From the NCBI RefSeq assembly GCF_000772935.1, contig NZ_JPVR01000074.1, forward strand, positions 124,001 to 188,000: a stretch of DNA of 64,000 nt, given 5' to 3'. The translations under genes and the position numbers were made by a program. Source of the stretch: Lysinibacillus boronitolerans JCM 21713 = 10a = NBRC 103108. Lineage in GTDB: Bacteria > Bacillota > Bacilli > Bacillales_A > Planococcaceae. This document shows, piece by piece, positions 1-8,305 of this stretch. Position 1 is the stretch's first letter. Every line of letters begins with the position of its first letter. Under the pieces are notes generated by a model. The model did no database searches. It worked only from the letters and a program-made list of their open reading frames with translations, and was not told the DNA's origin.

Positions 1-2
1 GC

Positions 3-479
3 TCTGGCTCGTGTAAGTTAAAGGATGATTGCCAGATCGGAGAACTTACAAATGCCGGGAATATTAAAATACGTAATGGTTTTATCCAAAAAATCAATAG
101 TTCTGGAAAGCTAGTGGTTGAGGAGAAATTACAGAGCGAGCAATTTGATGCCATTGGGATAGTCAAGGCTGTGGAAATAACCGCTCATCACTTTCATTTG
201 AAGTTATCGGGAGAGAGCAAAATTGACAGGTTAAGGGCTGAAAATGTGGTAATAGAAAAGGATAGAATAACCCTTCTTCCGTTATTTAAGAAAATATTAC
301 GTTGTCACACTGTAAGTGGAAAACACCTACAATTATCTAATACAAATGCAGAGTTTGTGGAAGGTGAAGTTGTCCATGTTGGGGAAAATAGTGTGATCAG
401 GTCACTTTACTATACGGATAATTATTCGATAGCTGCCAGTTCAAAGGTGCATCATATTATACGGAGGGAAAAAGAATGA
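3..479 (+). CDS. Bactofilin-like polymer-forming protein, 5' end missing
   Basis: The reading frame is open to the left edge of the window, so the N-terminus is missing. A GTG at 114 is only an internal codon, because in-frame coding continues upstream of it. The visible 158 residues alternate short hydrophobic and polar strands (GNIKIRNGFIQKIN, then repeated S-G-K/E-S turns), as expected of a right-handed beta-helix. The layout, with a late basic LLPLFKKIL segment followed by more strands, resembles the B. subtilis YhbE/YhbF bactofilin group. Bactofilins polymerise on the inner membrane face as cytoskeletal scaffolds. The next gene, a small membrane protein, overlaps it by four bases and may be its membrane partner. 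The family call is from pattern only. Confidence 0.55.
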   Translation, partial: SGSCKLKDDCQIGELTNAGNIKIRNGFIQKINSSGKLVVEEKLQSEQFDAIGIVKAVEITAHHFHLKLSGESKIDRLRAENVVIEKDRITLLPLFKKILRCHTVSGKHLQLSNTNAEFVEGEVVHVGENSVIRSLYYTDNYSIAASSKVHHIIRREKE

Positions 480-757
480 TACTTCTAAAAATGCTAAAGA
501 CCTTTTTTTGCTCATTAGCTTTAGTGGTATTATCTGTACTTTACGTTGGATTACTTTTAAGCGCTGGCTTATCCATACTCGCTGGCTTTTTACGAACATT
601 TGGAGTCGATCAAATTAAAATGGGTATTTGGTATGGCGTAGACCTTCCTGTTATGTTTAGCATCCCCTTTGCCCTGTTAGTAGCACTACTGTTGTTCTTT
701 TGTGCCACATATATTAAACGTTCTATTGTTTTTTGTTTGTCAATTATTCGTAAATAG
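476..757 (+). CDS. Small two-helix membrane protein
   Basis: This 93-residue protein has two strong hydrophobic segments, at about residues 9-38 and 54-77, and a basic C-terminus (KRS...RK). It starts at an ATG that overlaps the previous stop (ATGA) and has a GGAGGG ribosome binding site at 463-468, so it is translationally coupled to the bactofilin-like gene. I do not recognise the family. The pairing suggests a membrane partner of the scaffold, which is inference. A hairpin at 768-801 follows the stop. Confidence 0.6.
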   Translation: MILLKMLKTFFCSLALVVLSVLYVGLLLSAGLSILAGFLRTFGVDQIKMGIWYGVDLPVMFSIPFALLVALLLFFCATYIKRSIVFCLSIIRK

Positions 758-763
758 AGCAAT

Positions 764-801
764 AAAAAGTAAGCATATTTTCTGGATAGAATATGCTTAC
801 T
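764..801 (-). terminator. Hairpin terminator between convergent genes
   Basis: A 12-bp perfect stem (768-779 with 790-801) has a 10-base loop. On the minus strand it is followed by a run of Ts, which fits termination of the ankyrin gene ending at 873. On the plus strand the T-run is weaker, but it may also stop the upstream pair. Confidence 0.7.
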
Positions 802-872
802 CTCATCGACTTTTAAATTGAATAGCAGGAAGCTCATTTAATAAGTTGATTCATCATTTTATCAGTAGCTTA

Positions 873-1952
873 CTAAAGCTCTCCTTCAAGAAAACGGATA
901 AGGTATATTTCAGGTCTAGCAATAAATTCTTTAAAACTACATAAATTAGCATACTCCTCATGCTCCACATCATAGCACCCTATTTGGCCCTCTCCTTTTG
1001 GGTTCCAGGCTATATGCAAATCAGAGTAATTGTCGATATTTGCAGAAAGAAGGAGGAGCTTTCTATGACCTAGCTTCATCTCAATTGTATCGGTTAGTTG
1101 GAAAAAATCGATATAGTGAATGTCATAATCATTTGGTGCAAGCTCTAGATGCAATCGATCTCCTGTCAGAAAATTAACCAATTCCTCTGATAACTTGTAT
1201 TTTTTCAATCTCTCTTTTTTGTTTTCAATAGTATGAAGCTCTATAGGTTCTAGAGCCTTTAAATAATTTGCTAGTTCCCTATTTTTCATACGTACTGCAA
1301 TTGTATAAGCTCTCTCACCATCTTTTTCTGCTAAAGTGACGTTTGCCCCTCGTTCAATCAAATACTTCCCCATAGCTATATTACCCATTCGTGCTGCAAC
1401 TGTTAATGGAGTTGCTCCATAGGGATAGACCATATCAGGCTTTTGGTAATTAATATCTACTCCGTGATCAAGTAAAAAAGTGACTGTTTTCATGTCGAAA
1501 TTCGACACAGCCTGACGCAATACAGCACCTCCATGCTGCTTTATATCAAGCCCAAGTTCTTGAATAAGAGGGATATTTTTTTTATTGCCAAAGTAAGCCT
1601 GAGAATAGGCCCCAGATCCAACTTGATTATAGCCATCTAATTTCGCTCCTTGTTCAACAAGGTAACGTACTATATCCTCATTACAATATCGAACAGCTCT
1701 TAAAAACGCAGGATTTTTTTCCACATTTAAATTGACCCCATATTCAACTAATAATTTTACTACATCAAATCTTTGTGTAATCAATGCTAAATCCAACGGG
1801 CTTAATGATGTATGCTGACTTAAACATATCTTTTCTTCAATATTCCAGCCTTTATCCCTTGCAGCCTGCAAAGCATTAACATTACCAGTATAGATATACA
1901 TTGCAAGCTCTGGTAGTTCTGGAAATGTTCCAATACCTTGTAGCTTAATCAT
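873..1952 (-). CDS. Ankyrin-repeat protein with SUKH-like C-terminal domain
   Basis: 359 residues with no signal peptide or membrane segment. Residues from about 15 to 230 contain several ankyrin repeats; typical cores are SPLDLALITQRFDVVKLLVEYG, VTFLLDHGVDIN and TPLTVAARMGNIAMGKYLIERGANV. The last 110 residues change character and end in IGCYDVEHEEYANLCSFKEF. That resembles the closing strand and helix of SMI1/KNR4 (SUKH) domains, which are common in immunity proteins of contact-dependent toxin systems. The ankyrin assignment is clear and the SUKH-like one is tentative. No toxin gene lies beside it in this window. It is transcribed alone and ends at the hairpin at 768-801. Confidence 0.75.
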   Translation of the reverse strand: MIKLQGIGTFPELPELAMYIYTGNVNALQAARDKGWNIEEKICLSQHTSLSPLDLALITQRFDVVKLLVEYGVNLNVEKNPAFLRAVRYCNEDIVRYLVEQGAKLDGYNQVGSGAYSQAYFGNKKNIPLIQELGLDIKQHGGAVLRQAVSNFDMKTVTFLLDHGVDINYQKPDMVYPYGATPLTVAARMGNIAMGKYLIERGANVTLAEKDGERAYTIAVRMKNRELANYLKALEPIELHTIENKKERLKKYKLSEELVNFLTGDRLHLELAPNDYDIHYIDFFQLTDTIEMKLGHRKLLLLSANIDNYSDLHIAWNPKGEGQIGCYDVEHEEYANLCSFKEFIARPEIYLIRFLEGEL

Positions 1953-2135
1953 CTATAGATTTACTCCCTTCTTATTTTTATACAAAGTATAGAAAACTAC
2001 CATTTATATAACAATGGTACATAGAGCTATAGTGTTATAAAATACAGGGCAAGATTTATATTAAATTTGTTGGTTCTTTTATTAAAAAGAAGGCAATTGG
2101 ATTTAAAATTTCCCAGGAAAGAATTTATTCAAATT

Positions 2136-2170
2136 AAAAAGAGCTCTCAATCAGAATAGATTGAGAGCTC
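2136..2170 (-). terminator. Terminator of mqo
   Basis: A perfect 12-bp stem (2141-2152 with 2159-2170) has a six-base loop. On the minus strand it is followed by TTTTTAATTT. It lies 29 bases past the mqo stop codon. Confidence 0.85.
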
Positions 2171-2198
2171 TTTCTTAAACGCTTACCATGACTTATTT

Positions 2199-3680
2199 TT
2201 ATTTTAAGCCAAGTGCTTTATCTGTTGTTGCATTTATTTCTTTTAGAAGCTCAGGGTTTTCTGCTAATGATAGACCATAAGATGGAATCATTTCTTTAAT
2301 TTTTGGTTCCCACTCCTTGATATGTTGAGGGAAACATTTATTAAGAACCTCAAGCATAACATGTACAGCCGTAGATGCACCTGGTGAAGCTCCTAGTAAA
2401 GCTGCAATCGAGCCATCAGAAGCACTTACAACTTCTGTACCGAATTGAAGTGTTCCTTTACCACCAGCTTCTGTATCTTTAATTACTTGTACACGTTGAC
2501 CAGCTACGATAATATCCCAATCATCACTTTTTGCATTTGGAATGAACTCACGTAACTCTTCCATACGTTGTTCTTTTGAAAGCATAAGCTGTTGAATTAA
2601 ATACTTTGTTAAGCCCATCTCTTTCACGCCCGCAGCTAATAAAGTTGTGATATTATGCGGTTTAACAGAAGCAAATAAATCCATATTTGAGCCTGTTTTT
2701 AAGAACTTAGGTGAGAAACCTGCGAATGGTCCAAATAGTAGTGATTTTTTATTATCAATATAACGTGTATCAAGATGCGGTACTGACATTGGTGGAGCAC
2801 CAACTTTTGCTTTTCCATACACTTTTGCATGATGTTGTTCAGCTACTTCTGGATTATTACATTGCAAGAATAGACCACTAATTGGGAATCCACCAATATG
2901 TTTCCCTTCAGGAATACCAGATTTTTGTAGTAATTCTAGGCTTCCTCCACCAGCTCCAAGGAAGACAAATTTTGCTGAATGATATTCCATTTTACAGCCG
3001 TCTAAATCGTGCACGCGTACTTCCCATGTACCATCACTAGCTTGTTTTAAACTTTCAACACTATGATTGTAGTTAACATCTACATCTTTTGCTTTTAAGT
3101 GATCAATTAACATACGTGTTAAAGCACCAAAGTTAACATCTGTACCAGTGTCAATTTTCGTTGCAGCAATGTCTTCACCTGCAGGACGATTTTCCATGAT
3201 AAGTGGAATCCATTTTTTTAGAGTTTCAGGGTCATTAGAAAATTCCATTCCTTCAAATAAAGGATTTTTTGTCATCGTTTCATGACGTTTCTTTAGAAAC
3301 TCAACATTTTCTTTCCCCTGTACTAAACTCATATGTGGTAAAGGCATAATGAAGTCTTGTGGATTATTGATCAGCTTATTGTTTACAAGATACGACCAAA
3401 ACTGTCTTGAAACATGGAACTGTTCATTAACATTAATCGCTTTTTTGATATCGATTGATCCGTCTTTTTTCTCTGATGTGTAGTTCAGCTCACATAATGC
3501 AGCATGTCCAGTTCCCGCATTGTTTAATTCGTGAGAACTTTCTTCGCCTGCTTTTTCAAGCTTTTCAAACACTGTAATTTTCCAATCTGGTGCTAATTCT
3601 TTGAGTAATGTTCCCAAAGTTGCACTCATGATTCCGGCACCAATTAAGATAACATCTGATTTAATTTGTCTGTTACTCAT
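2199..3680 (-). CDS. mqo: Malate:quinone oxidoreductase
   Basis: This 493-residue FAD enzyme oxidises malate to oxaloacetate and passes electrons to the membrane quinone pool, bypassing NAD-dependent malate dehydrogenase. The N-terminal dinucleotide-binding motif is [13 protein letters not shown] (residues about 11-23). It is followed by the family-typical [20 protein letters not shown] segment. Near the C-terminus come [20 protein letters not shown] and LLGASPGAS. Length matches the family. It is a single gene with its own terminator and a roughly 100-base leader downstream of a candidate promoter. Confidence 0.97.
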   Translation of the reverse strand: MSNRQIKSDVILIGAGIMSATLGTLLKELAPDWKITVFEKLEKAGEESSHELNNAGTGHAALCELNYTSEKKDGSIDIKKAINVNEQFHVSRQFWSYLVNNKLINNPQDFIMPLPHMSLVQGKENVEFLKKRHETMTKNPLFEGMEFSNDPETLKKWIPLIMENRPAGEDIAATKIDTGTDVNFGALTRMLIDHLKAKDVDVNYNHSVESLKQASDGTWEVRVHDLDGCKMEYHSAKFVFLGAGGGSLELLQKSGIPEGKHIGGFPISGLFLQCNNPEVAEQHHAKVYGKAKVGAPPMSVPHLDTRYIDNKKSLLFGPFAGFSPKFLKTGSNMDLFASVKPHNITTLLAAGVKEMGLTKYLIQQLMLSKEQRMEELREFIPNAKSDDWDIIVAGQRVQVIKDTEAGGKGTLQFGTEVVSASDGSIAALLGASPGASTAVHVMLEVLNKCFPQHIKEWEPKIKEMIPSYGLSLAENPELLKEINATTDKALGLK

Positions 3681-4069
3681 TTTTACCTTCCTTATATATT
3701 AAGATTTGCAGAAAGGATGTAAGCACTCCCGCTTTAGAAGTACTGTAGCCATGGAGCAACCTCGGAGCACACCATTTCTGTATCAATTATTACCTTATTG
3801 CAGTTTATCACAATTAGTTCAAGAATAAAATATCAACTATTTATATGAGAGTTATCAGCTTTTTTCGAGCCTTTCCAATCATAATTCAAGCAAAAAAATG
3901 ACTTTTTGTTCTAGATAAAATTTGAATTATTTAAGCTTATTGGAATAATCGGCCTAAAAATGGTTGACATTTTCATAAAAAATAGGTTCTTTTTATTATT
4001 ATATCTGTATAATAACATACAAATATGAAGCTCGTCTTGTATTTGAACTAACTTTCCTTTCCCCAAAGA
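3681..4069. other. 389-base gap: mqo promoter and leader
   Basis: No convincing gene is present. The right part (about 3820-4069) is very AT-rich and featureless. On the minus strand, a candidate sigma-A promoter is TTGTGA (3808-3813), 16 bases, then AATAAT (3786-3791). It is followed by about 95 bases of unusually GC-balanced leader (3715-3770) before mqo. I could not match that leader to a known riboswitch class. Confidence 0.4.
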
Positions 4070-4837
4070 TTAACTATCGATTGGGGATTTTATATGCCAG
4101 CCATCTATATGAAAACCGCCCATTTGTATGAACACATACTCCACTACTGCTTCATATAACGCCATCATCTTTTCAGCATTATCCTCTCGCATTGCTCTCA
4201 TAAAAATTTCTCTAAAGTCCTCATCTGGAAATGCTGACTTACTATATTTTTGTAAGTAAATTGGATCTTCAAGATAGGCATAGATTTGATAAAAGGGTAT
4301 CGTTTCTAGATTTAAAAACTGACAGTATGCCAAAAATAAATTGGCTAATGAGTTATGGTAGGTAAAGGAAAAGTCCATTCTATCATGCTCATAACAATCC
4401 TTTAAATTATCTAGTGCATCCCATAATTCATATTTTTTTAATTCTAAGACCGTTTTATTCATTGTGTTATATTTTTCTTTTAGCCATTCCCCTGCTTCAA
4501 ATTTTAAATCTTTTACTATTCCAGTATAATCAAATATAATTCTACCTGTTTTAAATTGGACCATCGACATGGTTCTTCTTTTTTTAAAATCATCTTGGAA
4601 ATACCCACGAATTTGACTTGGTGGATTTGCAAAGTATTCAATTAAAAAACCATCAATAACACGATTCCCTCTTTCCCTCCACCCCACATTATCCGCCAAA
4701 ATAATATGGACATCGATATCAGAGCGCTTGGAAGGATTTCCAGTAATATAGCTCCCACATACGAGTGCTCCTACAACTTCCTCTTTATCTTGCCATTCTT
4801 TCAGGAATATTTCTAAGGCTATTTTCCATTTTGCCAT
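4070..4837 (-). CDS. Nucleotidyltransferase-fold protein
   Basis: 255 residues. The N-terminus carries the Pol-beta-type nucleotidyltransferase signature, VCGSYITGNPSKRSDIDVHIIL (about residues 26-47), with the paired acidic residues of SDIDVH as metal ligands. The rest is helical, as in the aminoglycoside-adenylyltransferase-like or KNTase-like families. The substrate cannot be told from sequence. Members include antibiotic-modifying enzymes and uncharacterised proteins, and nothing nearby points to resistance. It is a monocistronic unit with no clear terminator. Confidence 0.75.
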   Translation of the reverse strand: MAKWKIALEIFLKEWQDKEEVVGALVCGSYITGNPSKRSDIDVHIILADNVGWRERGNRVIDGFLIEYFANPPSQIRGYFQDDFKKRRTMSMVQFKTGRIIFDYTGIVKDLKFEAGEWLKEKYNTMNKTVLELKKYELWDALDNLKDCYEHDRMDFSFTYHNSLANLFLAYCQFLNLETIPFYQIYAYLEDPIYLQKYSKSAFPDEDFREIFMRAMREDNAEKMMALYEAVVEYVFIQMGGFHIDGWHIKSPIDS

Positions 4838-4885
4838 TGATCATTCACTCCCTTTTTAATTGATTTATTTCTACAATACTATTGA

Positions 4886-4920
4886 AAAAACAGAAAACCT
4901 TTAATACGTTTTCTGTTTTT
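4886..4920 (-). terminator. Terminator of the first sigma/anti-sigma operon
   Basis: A 13-bp inverted repeat (4886-4898 with 4908-4920) sits 10 bases past the stop of the putative anti-sigma gene. Its arms are A-rich and T-rich, so the hairpin would work on either strand. Confidence 0.75.
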
Positions 4921-4929
4921 ATCTACTTC

Positions 4930-5865
4930 TTATTTAATTTCTTTAACAGTTAATTTCTTTTGGCTAACTTCATAAGTTACTACTACATTTTTAATAATCG
5001 CCGTATCATCATAGGAGAGACTAGCTTCAAATTCTATTGTAGCATCACCCTTCCATCTAAGATGATCCACATAGCTATAGTTTTCATGATCTGTTCGAAT
5101 CCAAGTATCCATCCCTTGCTCAGCACCATATTTAACCCTTGAAGATTCTACTAACTCTGGGCTTACCATTCGCTCTTCCACATTGATGACTTCAACAAAT
5201 TCACTTTTATTAGAATTCGTAACAATAGCAATTAATTTATGATCAGGTGAAGGGATAATTTCTTTTATATACATTGATGGACTGGAGAAGCTAGAATATG
5301 CCTCTAGCACATCGTCTTTTATCCGCCAAAGAACATTTTGACTGCCGTAATCAGAATAATTATTGAATAAAGTAAAGAAGACGCTCCCATCTGCTAATTT
5401 ATATACATCCTGACTTTCAAAGCTCCCTGATAAAATATCTACTGCAAAAATAGCCGCATTTGCAATTTTTTCGTTATCACTTTGTATAAATGGCTGAATA
5501 GCCTTTAACGCCTTATTTCTCAACTTTTCATCATTATAGCTCTCTACTAGTCTATTTATGGCAATATAGATATACTCCTCTTTGTCACTATCTAGAGCTT
5601 TTAGAAATTTATTTGCATCATATTGTGTAGCTGGCATTAATTCCATATCCTCTGTTGATAAATAACGAATATAAAGCTCATTATTTTGATGTTTATAGTA
5701 AGCTGCTGCTATTGTGGCAGTAGAAATTGAGCTTACGATCATCATACCTATTACCACAGCGAGCCATTTTTTAGAAAAACTTTTTTTCTTTTCTCCATAG
5801 TTGGCTGCTTCAATTAATTCTTCCTCTATTAAGCCAATTTCACGATACAACTCCTCTTTTTTCAT
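4930..5865 (-). CDS. Putative membrane anti-sigma factor
   Basis: 311 residues. A short charged cytoplasmic N-terminus (about 1-33) is followed by one transmembrane helix (about 34-56) and a large extracytoplasmic domain. This is the topology of transmembrane anti-sigma factors. Residues about 75-145 form repeated short helices that could be HEAT-like, and the rest looks beta-rich. The start overlaps the stop of the sigma gene by four bases (ATGA), which is strong support for a cognate pair. No zinc-binding ZAS motif is visible. The signal it senses is unknown. Confidence 0.65.
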   Translation of the reverse strand: MKKEELYREIGLIEEELIEAANYGEKKKSFSKKWLAVVIGMMIVSSISTATIAAAYYKHQNNELYIRYLSTEDMELMPATQYDANKFLKALDSDKEEYIYIAINRLVESYNDEKLRNKALKAIQPFIQSDNEKIANAAIFAVDILSGSFESQDVYKLADGSVFFTLFNNYSDYGSQNVLWRIKDDVLEAYSSFSSPSMYIKEIIPSPDHKLIAIVTNSNKSEFVEVINVEERMVSPELVESSRVKYGAEQGMDTWIRTDHENYSYVDHLRWKGDATIEFEASLSYDDTAIIKNVVVTYEVSQKKLTVKEIK

Positions 5866-6419
5866 ATATATAACCCCTCGCTTTTCAAATAAAATCTTAG
5901 TTTATTACGTGTCCTAAATAAATTCGACTTTACTTTACTACTACTCATTTGAAAGTGTAAGGAAATATCTTTTATTGAATAGGAGTACCAATATCGCTGA
6001 ATAAATATATTTCTAGATTGTTCATCTAAGGTATATAAAAATTGGCTAATGTATTGAGCAAGTTCACCCGCTTCATAGGATGTTTCTACCGTATGAGAAG
6101 AAGCTAGACATTCTTCCAGCTCTGTGAGAATGACCTCAAACTCATTATTTCTTTTTTGGGCTGTATTATAGCTATGCTTATCAAGTGCAATATTTCGTAT
6201 GATTCTCCCTAAAAAAATAGATAGTTTTCTTGGTATTTGTGGAGGGATTGTGTTCCATGCAGCTAGGTAGGCATCATTTTCACATTCTTCAACATCCCTC
6301 AAATTTGTCAAGATTCTTCTTGCTATTACTCTACAGTATGCTCCATATTTTTTCCTTGTTTCCAAAATAGCCTGTTGTGAGCGTTGTATATAGAAAGCAA
6401 CTATTTTTTCATCGTCCAT
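5862..6419 (-). CDS. ECF-type RNA polymerase sigma factor
   Basis: About 185 residues with a region-2-like N-terminus (ARRILTNLRDVEECENDAYLAAWNTIP) and a region-4 helix-turn-helix (YSIKDISLHFQMSSSKVKSNLFRTRNKLR). It would direct RNA polymerase to a small regulon and be held by the overlapping downstream anti-sigma gene. Two ATGs lie close together. The second (6419) is preferred because GGAG sits nine bases upstream, whereas the first (6425) is only three bases from it. Target promoters cannot be identified here. Confidence 0.85.
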   Translation of the reverse strand: MDDEKIVAFYIQRSQQAILETRKKYGAYCRVIARRILTNLRDVEECENDAYLAAWNTIPPQIPRKLSIFLGRIIRNIALDKHSYNTAQKRNNEFEVILTELEECLASSHTVETSYEAGELAQYISQFLYTLDEQSRNIFIQRYWYSYSIKDISLHFQMSSSKVKSNLFRTRNKLRFYLKSEGLYI

Positions 6420-6504
6420 TTGCATTTTCTCCTTTTATGTACTCTTACTTATAAAGTAGATAATCCAAACAATTGGTTGCATGTTGTGGCAAAAATTCTG
6501 CTAA

Positions 6505-6533
6505 TGAAAAAACCGCACTCTTTAGGTACGGTT
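6505..6533 (-). terminator. Terminator of small membrane gene
   Basis: The arms at 6511-6518 and 6526-6533 pair with one mismatch. The hairpin is followed on the minus strand by TTTTTT. It lies just past the stop of the 71-residue gene. Confidence 0.65.
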
Positions 6534-6542
6534 CTTTACATT

Positions 6543-6758
6543 TCAAAATAAATTAGATAAAAATGTTTGTATTGATGTAGGTAATAGCTGAAAGAATAAT
6601 CCTTCATATTTAATATCCAGTATACCAGCGACGACAATAACAACGAAAATTAACAATAGAAAGATTTTCTTATTTTTAGAAATCCAATTCAATAGCTGCC
6701 ACTCCTCTGACATAATAGTAAGCATGTTAAGTATAAGTTGATTGCTATCAAATAGCAT
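6543..6758 (-). CDS. Small single-pass membrane protein, unknown
   Basis: 71 residues with one strong hydrophobic helix (about 31-46) and an amphipathic C-terminus ending in FLSNLF. I do not recognise it. The ATG at 6758 has only AGG immediately before it. AAGGTGA lies 16 bases upstream of that ATG, so the true start may be a nearby non-ATG codon or a later ATG. The terminator right after it supports a real transcription unit. Confidence 0.45.
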   Translation of the reverse strand: MLFDSNQLILNMLTIMSEEWQLLNWISKNKKIFLLLIFVVIVVAGILDIKYEGLFFQLLPTSIQTFLSNLF

Positions 6759-6847
6759 CCTATTAATTGTCTGTCACCTTATTTTACAATGCTACATAAA
6801 TTAAAATGATACGCTAAAAACGAGAAATATGTAAGAAGGGAATGGCT

Positions 6848-7339
6848 ATGGTCAATTTTAAATCTTTCCGAGGTATCATTACTCAAATCAGTGATTTTCC
6901 TGTTGGGCAAAACGGAGATAAGAACGGTTGTTATAAAATGATGACCTTAGAAGATGGTGCTGGAGGGGTCGTCAATTTTATTATTTCTCCCTCCACCTAT
7001 TTTGTTAATCGTGAAATTGTAACAACTGGTGAATGGGTAACAGGATATTATGATGGAGATGCGCCTGTTCCAATGATTTACCCGCCACAATATCGTGCTT
7101 TAATTATTGTCAAAGAAAGCAATTATCAAAATGTAAAGGTAGATTTCTTTAATCAACAATTACTGAGTAGTGATGGACAATTACAATTAAACCTTTCTCC
7201 TACTACGATTATCTCACTTAAAAATGGGCAGCCTTTTTCCAATAGTCCTGCCAATCGAAACCTCATTGTTGTTTATGGTCCTACCACTAGGAGTATTCCT
7301 GCTCAAACCACTCCCTATGAAATCATTGTTTGGTGTTAA
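6848..7339 (+). CDS. Hypothetical soluble beta-rich protein
   Basis: 163 residues, no signal peptide and no membrane segment. It is rich in predicted strands (GIITQISDF, VVNFIISPSTYFV, ALIIVKES, NLIVVYGPTT), with an OB-fold-like feel at the N-terminus. I do not recognise the family. The ATG at 6848 is preferred over 6842 because GAAGGG (6835-6840) lies seven bases before it but only one base before the earlier ATG. It is a single gene that shares a bidirectional terminator with the convergent neighbour. Confidence 0.6.
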   Translation: MVNFKSFRGIITQISDFPVGQNGDKNGCYKMMTLEDGAGGVVNFIISPSTYFVNREIVTTGEWVTGYYDGDAPVPMIYPPQYRALIIVKESNYQNVKVDFFNQQLLSSDGQLQLNLSPTTIISLKNGQPFSNSPANRNLIVVYGPTTRSIPAQTTPYEIIVWC

Positions 7340-7346
7340 TTTAATC

Positions 7347-7390
7347 AAAACAACGGCTTAAGCCTCACTACGTGAATTTAAGCCGTTGTT
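7347..7390. terminator. Bidirectional terminator
   Basis: A perfect 13-bp stem (7349-7361 with 7378-7390) lies between two convergent genes ending at 7339 and 7399. T-runs follow on the minus strand and, more weakly, on the plus strand. Confidence 0.85.
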
Positions 7391-7398
7391 GACTGTTA

Positions 7399-7674
7399 TT
7401 ATTTATTCATATCATTTTTCATTTCATGTAATTGTTGTTTAATTTGCTCTAGATTTTCTTTATTTTGCTGAACAGTATCCAAATGTTCACCATATTGTTC
7501 TGCATTGAAACGTGCATTTTCAGCATGCTTAATCTGATTAAATGCATGTTCTATTGCTATTTCCTCTGGATGTGACTTTGCATGCTTTAATAGTCGATCC
7601 GCCTTTTGCACAGAGTTACTAAACAATGTGCTAGGATGGTCCTGCTTCCAACTTGTATCGGAGTGCTTAGCCAA
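7399..7674 (-). CDS. Small hydrophilic helical protein, unknown
   Basis: 91 residues, highly charged, and predicted almost entirely helical. The last 40 residues (EQYGEHLDTVQQNKENLEQI) could form a short coiled coil. It has no cysteine and no membrane segment. The composition recalls small sporulation-associated proteins of Bacillales, but I cannot assign a family. A T-rich, RBS-containing region (AAGGGAG) precedes the ATG. Confidence 0.55.
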   Translation of the reverse strand: MAKHSDTSWKQDHPSTLFSNSVQKADRLLKHAKSHPEEIAIEHAFNQIKHAENARFNAEQYGEHLDTVQQNKENLEQIKQQLHEMKNDMNK

Positions 7675-7805
7675 TGTATATATCTCCCTTCATAAAAAAG
7701 TTTTCATTGTTCTAGATGTAGTATTAAGAAATGCTTTGAAAATATGTATGGAAGAAAATAACGTGAAGTTGCTAAACACAATATTTCCCAGGCTATATTC
7801 AAAGA

Positions 7806-7825
7806 ACTAAGGCTCATGCCTTAGT
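7806..7825 (-). terminator. Hairpin after SASP-like gene
   Basis: An 8-bp perfect stem (7806-7813 with 7818-7825) has a TCAT loop. It is followed on the minus strand by TTCTTTG and lies 38 bases past the stop at 7863. Confidence 0.6.
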
Positions 7826-7862
7826 CCTCCTCTCAATGTAATGAATAGTTGTCAAATATAAA

Positions 7863-8069
7863 TTAGTGCCATGCAGTCCTCTCACTGACTGGTTGCTTGA
7901 TATCTGTTTTTCCTTGTGTTTCAGCAAAGTTATTGATTTGTGCTGAAGATGAATCAAGCTCAAATTCAGTACCAAACTCCTCACGATGAAGTGTCTGACG
8001 CTGTTGATTTGTTTTATTTGCACTTTTCGTATCAATTGATTTGTTACGATTTGTATTCATATTTGACAT
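7863..8069 (-). CDS. Gamma-type small acid-soluble spore protein (SspE-like)
   Basis: About 68 residues, rich in Asn, Gln, Ser and Thr, and lacking hydrophobic stretches. It has one copy of the EFGTEF motif followed by an A-Q segment, which is the hallmark repeat of gamma-type SASPs. Those proteins are stored in the spore core as an amino acid reserve and degraded at germination. B. subtilis SspE has two such repeats, so this is a short form. The ATG at 8069 is preferred because AAGGA lies five bases upstream; the ATG at 8075 overlaps that site. Confidence 0.65.
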   Translation of the reverse strand: MSNMNTNRNKSIDTKSANKTNQQRQTLHREEFGTEFELDSSSAQINNFAETQGKTDIKQPVSERTAWH

Positions 8070-8162
8070 AACCATCCTTCATCGATTATTTGAAAAGCTT
8101 TAAAACCTTGTATATGTTTTATAAACTTTTCATTCTAAAGTTTGTCCAAGGAGGAAAAAAGA

Positions 8163-8186
8163 ATGTGCATTAATTATTTTATTTAG
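8163..8186 (+). other. Possible 7-codon leader ORF before gntR
   Basis: ATG at 8163 is preceded by a near-perfect AAGGAGG (8148-8154) at normal spacing. It encodes MCINYFI and then stops at TAG. It lies upstream of the gntR promoter, so it is unlikely to attenuate gntR. It may be a chance occurrence or a remnant of a lost gene. Confidence 0.2.
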
Positions 8187-8235
8187 CTAAGTATAAAGTT
8201 GAGGCTTTTTCAATTTTTGATTGTTAGTAAGTCGC

Positions 8236-8265
8236 TTGCAATCTTATTTTCTTTCTGACTATAAT
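8236..8265 (+). promoter_or_regulatory. gntRKPZ promoter
   Basis: TTGCAA (8236-8241), an 18-base spacer and TATAAT (8260-8265) form a good sigma-A promoter about 40 bases before the gntR ATG. The GntR palindrome starts inside the -10 box. Confidence 0.75.
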
Positions 8266-8281
8266 ACTTGTATACAAGTAT
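8264..8281. promoter_or_regulatory. GntR operator
   Basis: The perfect 18-base palindrome ATACTTGTATACAAGTAT overlaps the -10 box and the expected transcription start of gntR. It fits the operator described for the B. subtilis gluconate repressor, as I recall it. Bound GntR would block the promoter, and gluconate would release it. Confidence 0.85.
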
Positions 8282-8305
8282 ACTCCAAATAAAAAAGGTG
8301 ATAGT

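Noticed and set aside
610-837. Open frame on the minus strand over the small membrane gene
   Set aside because: It runs antisense to a coupled gene, crosses the terminator hairpin and has no ribosome site or recognisable content.
4061-4086. CCCCAA...TTGGGG inverted repeat at the end of the nucleotidyltransferase gene
   Set aside because: No T-run follows on the coding strand and the stem is only six bases, so a terminator is not supported.
7628-7810. Plus-strand open frame opposite the 91-residue gene
   Set aside because: No ribosome site, and its codons mirror the minus-strand gene.
7814-8035. Open frame overlapping the SASP-like gene in another frame
   Set aside because: The overlapping frame with the FGTEF motif and a good ribosome site explains the DNA; this one also runs through the terminator.
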